From an uncultured Polaromonas sp. (GTDB lineage: Bacteria; Pseudomonadota; Gammaproteobacteria; Burkholderiales; Burkholderiaceae): a stretch of DNA of 6,160 nucleotides. Of this stretch, positions 1-6,160 are shown piece after piece. The notes under the pieces are model-generated. The model was not told the DNA's origin. It did not search any database and saw nothing but the letters and a program-made list of their open reading frames with translations. The DNA is taken from contig CAMLDT010000204.1 of the NCBI GenBank assembly GCA_946479075.1, positions 1 through 6,160 of the forward strand. The letters are read 5' to 3'. A program made the position numbers and the translations under genes. Numbering within the stretch: the stretch's first letter is position 1; every line of letters starts with the position of its first letter.

Positions 1-8
1 ACACCACC

Positions 9-1490
9 ATGCAACAAGACATCCTGATCAACTGGTCACCCCAGGAAACCCGCGTCGCCGTGGTCGAGTACGGTGCCATGCAGGAGCTGCATGTCGAACG
101 CACGCTGGAGCGAGGACTCGTGGGAAACGTCTACCTGGGGAAGGTGGTCCGCGTGTTGCCGGGCATGCAGTCGGCATTTATCGACATCGGCCTGGAGCGG
201 GCCGCTTTCCTGCACGTGGCTGACTTGATGAGCAGCATCAACAGCCGTCACGCTGATGCCGAGGGTGCAACCACGCCGGCTCCGGGTTTGCAGCCCATCG
301 AAAAGCAGCTGTTCGAAGGCCAGGCCATGATGGTGCAGGTGCTGAAGGACCCGATAGGCACCAAGGGCGCGCGACTGACGGCGCAGGTCAGTATTGCGGG
401 GCGGCTGTTGGTGTTTCTGCCGCAGGACAATCACATCGGCGTGTCCCAGAAGATCCCGTCCGCACAGCGCGAGGACCTTCGCCGGCGCCTGCAGGGGCTG
501 GCCGGTGACATGGGCGGCGGTTTCATCCTGCGCACCAACGGCGAGGATGCCACCGACGCGGAGCTGGGCGAAGACATTGCCTACCTGCGCAAGACATGGT
601 CACGGATCAAGGACGCCGCGCTTCGGTTGCCGCCCACCTCGGTGCTGCACCAGGACCTGAGTTTGCTGCAGCGTGTGCTGCGCGACATGGTTGTTGAAAA
701 CACGCTGAGCATACGCATCGATTCCCGCGAGCAGTTCGACAAACTCAAGCTGTTCGCTGCGGAATTCATGCCGGCGACGCTGCAAAGGCTGCAGTTGCAC
801 AGCGGCGAGCGGCCTATTTTCGACCTCTTCAGCATTGACGAAGAAATCGCCAAGGCCCTGGGGCGGCGCGTGGATCTCAAATCCGGCGGCTACCTGATCA
901 TTGACCAGACCGAGGCGTTGACCACCGTCGATGTCAATACCGGCGGTTTTGTGGGCGCGCGCAATTTTGATGACACCATCTTCAAGACCAACCTGGAAGC
1001 ATCGCAGGCGATTGCGCGGCAACTGCGATTGCGCAATCTGGGCGGCATCGTGATTGTCGATTTCATCGACATGGTGCAGGCGAGTCACCGCGACGCGGTG
1101 CTGGCAGAGTTCCAGAAGCAGTTGGCGCGGGATCGCATCAAGACCCACGTCAATGGGTTTTCCGCGCTCGGGCTGCTGGAGATGACGCGCAAGCGCACCC
1201 GTGAATCGCTGGCGCACCAGCTGTGTGAACCGTGCAGCGCCTGCATGGGCAAGGGTGTGGTCAAGACGGCACGCAGCATCAGCTACGACATCCTGCGCGA
1301 GATCCTGCGGGAAGCCAGGCAGTTCAACCCCCGCGAGTTCCGCGTCATCGCTTCGCCCAAGGTGATCGAGTTGTTTCTGGACGAGGAAAGCCAGCACCTG
1401 GCCGGGTTGAGCGACTTCATCGGCAAGCCGATCTCGCTGCAAGCGGAGGCGGCGATGGCTCAGGAACAATACGATATCGCCCTGCTTTGA
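9..1490 (+). CDS. rng: Ribonuclease G (RNase E/G family endoribonuclease)
   Basis: Cytoplasmic endoribonuclease. In the RNase E/G family it cleaves single-stranded AU-rich RNA, matures the 5' end of 16S rRNA and takes part in mRNA decay. The 493-residue product aligns end to end with E. coli RNase G (about 489 aa) and lacks the long C-terminal degradosome scaffold of RNase E. Visible in order: an S1 domain at about 37-127 with a low-complexity insert near 78-97; a 5'-sensor-like GGFILRT at 170-176, with R175 and T176 matching RNase E R169/T170; the DNase I-like catalytic region with TTVDVNTG (D308, N310) and IVDFIDM (D351), whose 43-residue spacing matches RNase E D303/D346; and a zinc-link-like CEPCSACMGKG starting at C406, with C409 and C412 matching RNase E C404/C407. 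The usual CPxC is CSAC here. The start at 9 is supported by N-terminal alignment (ILINWSPQETRVA). Only 8 bases precede it, so its ribosome binding site and promoter are not visible. Confidence 0.97.
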   Translation: MQQDILINWSPQETRVAVVEYGAMQELHVERTLERGLVGNVYLGKVVRVLPGMQSAFIDIGLERAAFLHVADLMSSINSRHADAEGATTPAPGLQPIEKQLFEGQAMMVQVLKDPIGTKGARLTAQVSIAGRLLVFLPQDNHIGVSQKIPSAQREDLRRRLQGLAGDMGGGFILRTNGEDATDAELGEDIAYLRKTWSRIKDAALRLPPTSVLHQDLSLLQRVLRDMVVENTLSIRIDSREQFDKLKLFAAEFMPATLQRLQLHSGERPIFDLFSIDEEIAKALGRRVDLKSGGYLIIDQTEALTTVDVNTGGFVGARNFDDTIFKTNLEASQAIARQLRLRNLGGIVIVDFIDMVQASHRDAVLAEFQKQLARDRIKTHVNGFSALGLLEMTRKRTRESLAHQLCEPCSACMGKGVVKTARSISYDILREILREARQFNPREFRVIASPKVIELFLDEESQHLAGLSDFIGKPISLQAEAAMAQEQYDIALL

Positions 1491-1509
1491 GCGGCCGGTC
1501 CCATGACCC
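1491..1509 (+). other. Short rng-deacetylase spacer with duplicated CATGAC and a mini-ORF start
   Basis: The 19-base gap has no terminator and no clear Shine-Dalgarno. CATGACC at 1502-1508 is followed directly by CATGACG at 1509-1515, giving ATGs at 1503 and 1510 in different frames. The 1503 ATG opens an 8-codon frame ending at 1529 that overlaps the start of the deacetylase gene. The lack of a terminator supports co-transcription with rng. Confidence 0.55.
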
Positions 1510-2271
1510 ATGACGTCTCTTATGCCTGACACTGCAGCCAGCCCCATGCCGTCCATTCCCATCCTCGTCTACCACCAGATCAGCGAGGCACCGCCCCGGG
1601 GCGCGCCGTTTCGTGGTCTGTATGTGTCGCCCGGAGCATTTGCGCGCCAGATGGCGCTGCTCAAGCTGCTCGGCTACCAGGGCCTGTCGATGAGCGGGTT
1701 GCTGCCTTACCTGCGGGGTGAGCGTTCCGGCAAGGTCGTTGGGATCACCTTCGATGACGGCTATTTGAACAACCTGACCCACGCCTTGCCGGTGCTGAAG
1801 CGGCACGGATTTTCCTCAACCTGTTATGCAGTCAGCAACCTGCTGGGCCAGAGCAACCTCTGGGACCGGGATATCGGCATTGCCCAGGTGCCGCTGATGG
1901 ATGCCGGGCAACTGCGGCAATGGGTGGCCGGCGGACAGGAGGTTGGCTCCCACACGCAAAACCATGTGCGCCTGCTCCGCAGCGATGCGCTGACCGCGCG
2001 CACGGAGATGACACAGGACAAGCTCGCGCTGGAGGCCATTGTGGGCGCGCCAGTGCAGCATTTTTGTTATCCCTACGGCGAATACGCGACCGAACATGTC
2101 GCCATGGCGCGCGAGGCGGGCTTCAGCACGGTCACCACCACGCGCCGTGGCCGGAGCACGCCCCGGGGCAATTTGCTGGAGTTGCCGCGTGTGCCGGTGG
2201 TCCGGTCCACCAGCCTGCCGGTGTTCTGGCTGAAGATTGCCACAGCCTACGAAGACCGGGAGCGCGCATGA
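1510..2271 (+). CDS. Polysaccharide deacetylase (NodB homology domain), probably cytoplasmic
   Basis: Predicted metal-dependent carbohydrate N-deacetylase (carbohydrate esterase 4 type) of 253 residues. Seen: an N-terminal LVYHQIS (H22) as in PgaB/IcaB-like deacetylases; motif 1 TFDDGY with D82 (presumed base) and D83 (presumed metal ligand); motif 2 SHTQNH with H148 and H152 as metal ligands; a motif 3-like CYPYGEY at 186-192; and a late LPRVPV at 225-230. All residues needed for activity appear present. I see no signal peptide, lipobox or membrane helix, so the protein probably acts in the cytoplasm, unlike many exported polysaccharide deacetylases. It follows rng by 19 bases and overlaps the next glycosyltransferase gene by 4, which suggests it deacetylates an N-acetylhexosamine in a glycan intermediate, perhaps LPS core. 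The start is uncertain: ATGs at 1510, 1522 and 1546 are in frame and none has a clear Shine-Dalgarno. The longest is given, but the 1546 start would still keep the whole domain. The substrate is unknown. Confidence 0.9.
   Translation: MTSLMPDTAASPMPSIPILVYHQISEAPPRGAPFRGLYVSPGAFARQMALLKLLGYQGLSMSGLLPYLRGERSGKVVGITFDDGYLNNLTHALPVLKRHGFSSTCYAVSNLLGQSNLWDRDIGIAQVPLMDAGQLRQWVAGGQEVGSHTQNHVRLLRSDALTARTEMTQDKLALEAIVGAPVQHFCYPYGEYATEHVAMAREAGFSTVTTTRRGRSTPRGNLLELPRVPVVRSTSLPVFWLKIATAYEDRERA
2258..2262 (+). promoter_or_regulatory. Shine-Dalgarno-like GGGAG for the GT4 gene
   Basis: GGGAG ends five bases before the ATG at 2268 and lies inside the last codons of the deacetylase gene. With the ATGA stop/start overlap it supports translational coupling and the choice of the 2268 start. 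The match to the anti-SD is only moderate. Confidence 0.5.
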
Positions 2272-3452
2272 AGGAAACAGGAGTGCCGTCTGCGCAGCCA
2301 CCGAGGCTTCGTATTGCGGTGCTGAACCGGATTTTTGACAGCGCGGGCGGCGGGGCAGAGCGGTATTCGATGGCCCTGGTTGAGGAACTGGCATCACGCC
2401 ATGAGGTTCACGTGTTTGCCCAGCAAATCAAGCACGAGGCACCCGGTGTCAGTTATCACCAGATCTCCATGCCCCTGCGCAAACCGCGCTGGCTGAACCA
2501 GCTGTGGTACGCCTTTGCGAGCTGGCAAGCGACCCGTACGGGCTTCGATATCGTGCACTCCCACGAAAACACCTGGCACGGCCAGGTGCAGACAGTGCAT
2601 GTGGTGCCGGTGCGGCACAACCTCTTTCAGGGGCGCGGCGGCTTGCGGCGTCTGCTCCGCTGGTTCAAGGTGGCGACCAGTCCGCGCCTCATCACTTACC
2701 TGACGCTGGAACGCCTGCGGTTCCGCACATTGAAGGATCGCCGCCTGGTGGTGACATCGGCCAGCCTGGGGGAGACCCTGGCTGCCGCCTATCCTGGTTC
2801 GGCATTTATCACGCGTGTGATCACGCCGGGCGTCAGCCTTCCCGTGCATGGGACGAGCCAGGAGGATCAGCAGTCAGCTCGCCTGGCGCTGGGTTTGCCA
2901 GCGCAGGGCCTGTGCCTGCTGTTTGTCGGAAATGATTACCGGAAAAAAGGCCTGGGCACACTGCTGCAAACCTTGGATGGGCTGCCGGACACCATGATGC
3001 TGGCGGTGGTTGGCAACCCGGCACAGATCCCGGAGTTCCGGCGGCAGGCCGAATCACTGGGCGTTGACCGCCGGGTTTTTTTTCTGGGGTCCCTGCAGGA
3101 TGTGCGCACGGCCTACCGGGCGGCTGATGTGCTGGTGCATCCAACCCTGGAAGATACGTTTGCGATGGTGGTCCTGGAAGCCATGGCGCATGGCTTGCCG
3201 GTCCTTGTCAGCGGTCCGGCCTACTGTGGAATTTCCGGCCTGTTGAGTGATGGCATCAACGCGCTGCTGCTGGATGATCCACGCAACACGCAGAGGTTGG
3301 GCGGTCTTGTCGGCCAGCTTGGTGCGGACCCTGAATTGCGCCGGCAACTGGGCGCGCAAGCACGCATGTTCGCGAGCCGCTACCGCTGGGAAGATATTGC
3401 ACGCCAGCAGGAGGCGGTCTATTTCTCGTTGCTGACGGCCCCGAAAGACTGA
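2268..3452 (+). CDS. Glycosyltransferase family 4 (GT-B fold), WaaG-like layout, probable LPS core transferase
   Basis: Predicted retaining glycosyltransferase of 394 residues that transfers a sugar from a nucleotide donor; likely cytoplasmic or at the inner face of the inner membrane. Seen: the glycine-rich acceptor-side loop SAGGGAERYS (25-34); DIVHSHEN (94-101) at the end of an N-terminal Rossmann strand; TPGV (186-189) at the domain junction; VGNDYRKKGL (220-229), the donor-phosphate region with Arg/Lys; and HPTLEDTFAMVVLEAMAHGLPV (split: HPTLEDTF 291-298, MVVLEAMAHGLPV 300-312), the GT4 signature. In place of the usual E-x7-E the aligned pair is D296 and E304, with E295 beside it. The order of blocks resembles the heptose glucosyltransferase WaaG, but donor and acceptor cannot be assigned. 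The ATG overlaps the deacetylase stop codon (ATGA), with GGGAG five bases upstream, so this start is preferred. An in-frame GTG at 2283 preceded by AAGGA is an alternative. The reading frame stays open upstream to 1920 but that part is inside the deacetylase gene. Confidence 0.92.
   Translation: MKETGVPSAQPPRLRIAVLNRIFDSAGGGAERYSMALVEELASRHEVHVFAQQIKHEAPGVSYHQISMPLRKPRWLNQLWYAFASWQATRTGFDIVHSHENTWHGQVQTVHVVPVRHNLFQGRGGLRRLLRWFKVATSPRLITYLTLERLRFRTLKDRRLVVTSASLGETLAAAYPGSAFITRVITPGVSLPVHGTSQEDQQSARLALGLPAQGLCLLFVGNDYRKKGLGTLLQTLDGLPDTMMLAVVGNPAQIPEFRRQAESLGVDRRVFFLGSLQDVRTAYRAADVLVHPTLEDTFAMVVLEAMAHGLPVLVSGPAYCGISGLLSDGINALLLDDPRNTQRLGGLVGQLGADPELRRQLGAQARMFASRYRWEDIARQQEAVYFSLLTAPKD
2271..2275 (+). 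promoter_or_regulatory. Alternative Shine-Dalgarno AAGGA for an in-frame GTG start at 2283
   Basis: AAGGA lies seven bases before an in-frame GTG (codon 6 of the GT4 gene). It is a better Shine-Dalgarno match than the one before 2268. Using it would shorten the protein by five poorly conserved residues and abolish the ATGA overlap. Both starts are compatible with the conserved domain, which begins near residue 14. Confidence 0.35.
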
Positions 3453-3467
3453 GGCTGAGGCAGAGGC
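3450..3467. repeat. Three-copy hexamer tandem repeat (TGAGGC, TGAGGC, AGAGGC) at the GT4 stop codon
   Basis: Two perfect copies of TGAGGC and a third with one change run head to tail. The first copy contains the TGA stop of the plus-strand glycosyltransferase. The repeat fills most of the 24-base gap between the convergent genes. Slippage here would change only the intergenic length, since the stop codon is in the first copy. Confidence 0.8.
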
Positions 3468-3480
3468 CGAGATGCTTCAG
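3455..3480. other. Weak inverted repeat at the convergent gene junction
   Basis: CTGAGGC (3455-3461) can pair with GCTTCAG (3474-3480) in a 7-bp stem with one G-U pair in the plus-strand RNA and a 12-base loop. In the minus-strand RNA the same position is an A-C mismatch. The right arm covers the stop codon of the minus-strand GT2 gene. There is no T-tract on either side, so this is not a convincing intrinsic terminator. It is the only hairpin I find in the gap between the two converging transcription units. Confidence 0.25.
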
Positions 3481-4349
3481 GCCACCAGCTTGAAGTGCTT
3501 TCGGCTGAAATCCAGCCCGGTCCACTGCTCGATCCGGTGCATCAGGTGGTACTTGTTTTCCTTGCGCGTTGGCCGGTAGTCCGGGTCGATCCGCAGTTCC
3601 TGCTCGGCGCCGTTCGCAAGCCATTCGCTGGCAACAGCCGGATGCGTGCCGCCATAGGCTTGCAAGGCCCGGGCGTCGAACTGGCTGTAGCGGATTTTCA
3701 TCACCGTTGAGCTCGCCCAGTACTTGCTGACTTGGTCGAGCTTTTTTTGCATGTCTTCATTGCGGCGAATCCAGCCGTAGTGAAAGATGTGTGCGTTGGC
3801 CAGCGCGGCTTTGGGGTTGCGTGGTTTTTTGTGATCGGTCGTGACCAGCCAGTACTGGCCATCAGGCGCGTAGGTGCGAATGGTGTTGCGGATCAGCCGG
3901 CATTCGCGGCGATACCAGCCCGGGCTGACCGACACCCACTGGGCCGAGCCATAAAAATGCCGGTAGTCGAACACCAATGCTTCAACCTCGGGGTTGCCGT
4001 GGTGGCGTTCCACGTTGGCGCGGATGGCGGGCAGGTCGTCCTCGTGGACCACCTCGTCGCCTTCCAGGTAAAACGCCCAGTCACCGGTGCAGGCGTACTG
4101 CGCGATCATCTTTTGCTGGGCATAGACGAAGCCGCGGTCCGACATGCGCTCATTCCACACCGTTTCAATCACCCGGATTTTGGGGTCGCCGATGGCCAAC
4201 ACGCGGGCCAGCGTGTCGTCACTGCTTTGGCCCACCGCCACCACAAACTCGTCCACCAGCGGCAGCAGGGAACGGATCGATGCTTCAAAAGGAAAGCCCA
4301 GCTCCACACCGTTGCGGATGAAGGTAAAGCCACTGATGGAAACGGTCAT
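3477..4349 (-). CDS. Glycosyltransferase family 2 protein (GT-A fold), probable LPS core or surface-glycan transferase
   Basis: Predicted inverting glycosyltransferase of 290 residues, soluble or membrane-associated, with no transmembrane helix seen. Seen: an N-terminal GFTFIRNGVELGFPF (7-21) and VDEFVVAVGQSSDDT (32-46), which match the nucleotide-binding start of GT2 enzymes; GDWAFYLEGDEVVHEDD (89-105), where EGDE occupies the place of the metal-binding DxD-type motif (QADE or DADE in relatives); RRECRLIRN (147-155); and HIFHYGWIRR (187-196). From memory this matches a widespread bacterial GT2-like family with FYLQADEV in the same place. The C-terminal part (about 200-290) is rich in charged and aromatic residues and has no motif I can name. 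The ATG overlaps the msbA stop codon by 4 bases and no Shine-Dalgarno precedes it, so translation is probably coupled to msbA. Placement behind the lipid A-core flippase suggests a role in LPS core or another cell-surface glycan. Donor and acceptor are unknown. Confidence 0.88.
   Translation of the reverse strand: MTVSISGFTFIRNGVELGFPFEASIRSLLPLVDEFVVAVGQSSDDTLARVLAIGDPKIRVIETVWNERMSDRGFVYAQQKMIAQYACTGDWAFYLEGDEVVHEDDLPAIRANVERHHGNPEVEALVFDYRHFYGSAQWVSVSPGWYRRECRLIRNTIRTYAPDGQYWLVTTDHKKPRNPKAALANAHIFHYGWIRRNEDMQKKLDQVSKYWASSTVMKIRYSQFDARALQAYGGTHPAVASEWLANGAEQELRIDPDYRPTRKENKYHLMHRIEQWTGLDFSRKHFKLVA
4346..4349 (-). other. ATGA stop/start overlap between msbA and the GT2 gene
   Basis: On the minus strand the GT2 start ATG (4349-4347) overlaps the msbA stop TGA (4348-4346). 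The 21 bases upstream contain no purine-rich Shine-Dalgarno, so terminating ribosomes probably reinitiate here. Confidence 0.8.
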
Positions 4350-6160
4350 GAGAGTTGCACGGACGGTGCGCTTTGCGAAAGATCGGAATCGTACAGGCCC
4401 AGCCGGTACAGGCGCGCATAGGGGCCATCGTGGGTGATCAGCTCGGCGTGGGTGCCTGTCTCCACAATACGGCCAGCATCCATCACCACAATGCGGCTTG
4501 CGTGTTGCACAGTGGACAGGCGGTGCGCAATGACCAGGGTGGTGCGGTTGCGCATCAGGCGCTGCAATGCCTCCTGCACAACACGTTCGGATTCGGTATC
4601 GAGCGCGGAGGTGGCTTCGTCCAGGATCAGCACAGGCGCGTCCTTGTAAAGCGCACGTGCAATCGCAAGCCGCTGGCGCTGACCGCCCGAGAGCTGGGTG
4701 GCGTTGTGGCCGGCCAGGGTGTCCATGCCCTGCGGCAGGTCACCGACAAAGCGCTCCAGGTTGGCTGCTTGCAGGCAGTGCTGGACCCGGTCGCGGTCCA
4801 GTTTCGCGCCCAGCGCCACGTTCTCGGCAATGCTGTCGTTCAGCATCACGACGTGCTGGCTGACCAGCGCAAACTGGCTGCGCAGGGCATCGAGCTGCCA
4901 GGTGCGCAACTCCTGGCCGTCGAGCTCGATGCTGCCGCCGGTGGGTTCGACAAAGCGCGGCAGCAGGTTGACCAGTGTTGTTTTGCCGGCGCCAGACGGT
5001 CCCACCAGCGCCACAGTCTCACCGGGATGGATGGTCAGGCTGACAGCGTCCACGGCGGTGGCGCCCTCATTGCCATAGGCCACGGAGGCATCGGTGAACC
5101 GGATGTGACCCTCTGCCCGCGGCTTCGAAAAATGGCCGCCCTGTTCGTCTGCGGTTTTTTCCATCAGGTCCAGGCCGCGTTCCAGTGCCGCAAGGCCGCG
5201 GGTGATCGGGCTGGCGACTTCCGACAGGTGCTTGATGGGGGCCACCAGCATCAGCATCGCCGTCACAAATGCCACAAAGGAGCCGACCGACGTGCCGTCG
5301 GTGGCGCTTTGCATGAGGGCGACCGAAATGACGGCAGACAAGGCGACAGCCGCCAGCATCTGGGTGGCGGGTGTCATCGCCGCAGACGCCGCGGTGGACT
5401 TCATCGACAGGCGCCGCAGCGCATCACTGAGCTTTGCAAACCTTCCTGCCTGTTCCTGCTGCGCTGCATGCAGCCGGATATCCCGGTGCGCCAGCACGTT
5501 TTCCTCAACCACGTAGGCCAGGGAGTCTGTCGCCGTCTGGCTGGCTTTGGTCAGCCGGTAGAGGCGGCTGGACAGGACCCGCATGACCCAGGCGACCGCC
5601 GGGATCAGCAGGGCCACGATCAGGGTCAGTTTCCAGTTGAGGTAGAGCAGGTAACTGGAGAGCGCCACCAGGGTCAGGGTGTCGCGTGTCAGCCCCATCA
5701 CCGAGTTGACCAGCATGGAGGAGCCGTTTTGAACCTCGTAAACGACGGTATTGGCCAGCGCGCTGGCCGACTGGCTGGAAAACAGGTCGAGCCGCGCTGA
5801 CAGCAGCTTGCCGAACATGGCCCGGCGCAGTTCCAGCAGCCCCAGATTGGTCACCTTGGCCAGCGCGATCTGCGCCACGAATCCCGCAAAACCGCGCACC
5901 CCGAACAACAGGATCAGGGAAACGGGAATCACCCACAACTCAATCCCGCCCTTCTGGAAACCCTTGTCCAGCAGCGGTTGCAGCAGGGCAGGCACCAGCG
6001 GCTCGGTCGCCGATCCCACCACGGTCGCACCGATGGCGATGGCCCAGGCGCTGGGCGATTGGTTGAAATACGGCCAGATGCGGCGGAGTCTTTTCCCGAT
6101 GGGAGGTTGAATCACGGGCTGCGATCGGGATGCCCTGGTGGCTGGTGGTGTCACGGGCAT
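4346..6160 (-). CDS. msbA: Lipid A/LPS core flippase, MsbA-type ABC exporter (start at window edge)
   Basis: Inner-membrane half-transporter that as a homodimer flips core-lipid A from the cytoplasmic to the periplasmic leaflet using ATP. The 604 residues contain one transmembrane domain fused to one nucleotide-binding domain, the MsbA layout. Six hydrophobic segments lie at about 38-60, 75-101, 155-174, 176-196, 266-284 and 293-310; PLLDKGF (62-68) matches PLLDDGF of E. coli MsbA. ATPase motifs: Walker A GPSGAGKTT (387-395, K393), Q-loop Q435 in ALVSQ, signature LSGGQRQR (490-497), Walker B LILDE (511-515, E515), D-loop SALD (518-521) and H-loop H546 in IAHRLST. Every catalytic residue is present. 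The first ATG is the last three bases of the window. It gives an N-terminal leader of about 26 residues before RRIWPYF, somewhat longer than in E. coli, so it is probably the true start, but an upstream start cannot be excluded. Other ABC exporters of this type transport other lipids or drugs; MsbA is favoured by the sequence match and the glycosyltransferase neighbours. Confidence 0.9.
   Translation of the reverse strand: MPVTPPATRASRSQPVIQPPIGKRLRRIWPYFNQSPSAWAIAIGATVVGSATEPLVPALLQPLLDKGFQKGGIELWVIPVSLILLFGVRGFAGFVAQIALAKVTNLGLLELRRAMFGKLLSARLDLFSSQSASALANTVVYEVQNGSSMLVNSVMGLTRDTLTLVALSSYLLYLNWKLTLIVALLIPAVAWVMRVLSSRLYRLTKASQTATDSLAYVVEENVLAHRDIRLHAAQQEQAGRFAKLSDALRRLSMKSTAASAAMTPATQMLAAVALSAVISVALMQSATDGTSVGSFVAFVTAMLMLVAPIKHLSEVASPITRGLAALERGLDLMEKTADEQGGHFSKPRAEGHIRFTDASVAYGNEGATAVDAVSLTIHPGETVALVGPSGAGKTTLVNLLPRFVEPTGGSIELDGQELRTWQLDALRSQFALVSQHVVMLNDSIAENVALGAKLDRDRVQHCLQAANLERFVGDLPQGMDTLAGHNATQLSGGQRQRLAIARALYKDAPVLILDEATSALDTESERVVQEALQRLMRNRTTLVIAHRLSTVQHASRIVVMDAGRIVETGTHAELITHDGPYARLYRLGLYDSDLSQSAPSVQLS

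Noticed and set aside
600..1562. Minus-strand open frame (320 codons) opposite rng
   Set aside because: Low-complexity shadow composition with no domain; rng is unambiguous on the plus strand.
2196..2211. Small palindrome GGTGG-N6-CCACC within the deacetylase gene
   Set aside because: Only a 5-bp stem inside conserved coding sequence, with no flanking T-tract; compatible with chance in GC-rich DNA.
1920..2267. In-frame upstream extension of the GT4 gene, giving a 510-residue reading frame
   Set aside because: It lies wholly inside the deacetylase gene in another frame, encodes no recognisable domain, and the GT4 fold begins only after 2268.
3732..4421. Plus-strand open frame (229 codons) antisense to the GT2 gene
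   Set aside because: No recognisable motif, and it crosses the msbA-GT2 coupling point; the minus-strand gene has clear GT2 motifs.
4355..5800. Long plus-strand open frame (481 codons) antisense to msbA
   Set aside because: The protein is rich in His, Gln, Gly and Arg with no recognisable domain, as expected of a GC-rich antisense shadow; msbA on the other strand has every family motif.
1..6160. CRISPR array, insertion sequence, tRNA or toxin-antitoxin pair
   Set aside because: No spaced direct repeats, transposase motifs, terminal inverted repeats, tRNA-like cloverleaf or paired small genes were seen; the window is nearly all coding for the five genes listed.

Overview
The window reads as a GC-rich chromosomal segment of a Gram-negative proteobacterium. 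It is most likely a betaproteobacterium of the Burkholderiales, possibly Comamonadaceae. That placement is my judgement from the GC-rich codon usage, the RNase G sequence and the presence of an MsbA-type lipid A flippase. No rRNA, tRNA or other taxonomic marker is present. The window is almost fully coding: five protein genes in two convergent groups, separated by only 24 bases.

Plus strand (9-3452): rng (ribonuclease G), then after a 19-base gap a small cytoplasmic-looking polysaccharide deacetylase of the NodB type, then a GT4/GT-B glycosyltransferase whose ATG overlaps the deacetylase stop codon (ATGA). The spacing suggests one transcription unit, with rng as the upstream housekeeping gene.

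Minus strand (6160-3477): an MsbA-like ABC exporter whose first codon lies exactly at the window edge, then a family 2 glycosyltransferase whose ATG overlaps the msbA stop codon by 4 bases. These two genes look translationally coupled.

Taken together, two glycosyltransferases, a sugar deacetylase without a visible signal peptide, and the flippase that moves core-lipid A across the inner membrane suggest a lipopolysaccharide core-oligosaccharide locus. In this model the glycosyltransferases and the deacetylase would build and trim the core on the cytoplasmic face, and MsbA would then flip the product. From memory, a Bordetella pertussis core locus also combines glycosyltransferases with a deacetylase needed for full-length core, which supports the model. 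The exact sugars cannot be read from the sequence. I see no mobile elements, CRISPR arrays, RNA genes or strong terminators, and I do not claim a wholly new system. The most interesting points are the intracellular deacetylase, the gene coupling without clear ribosome binding sites, and the small repeat at the convergent gene junction.
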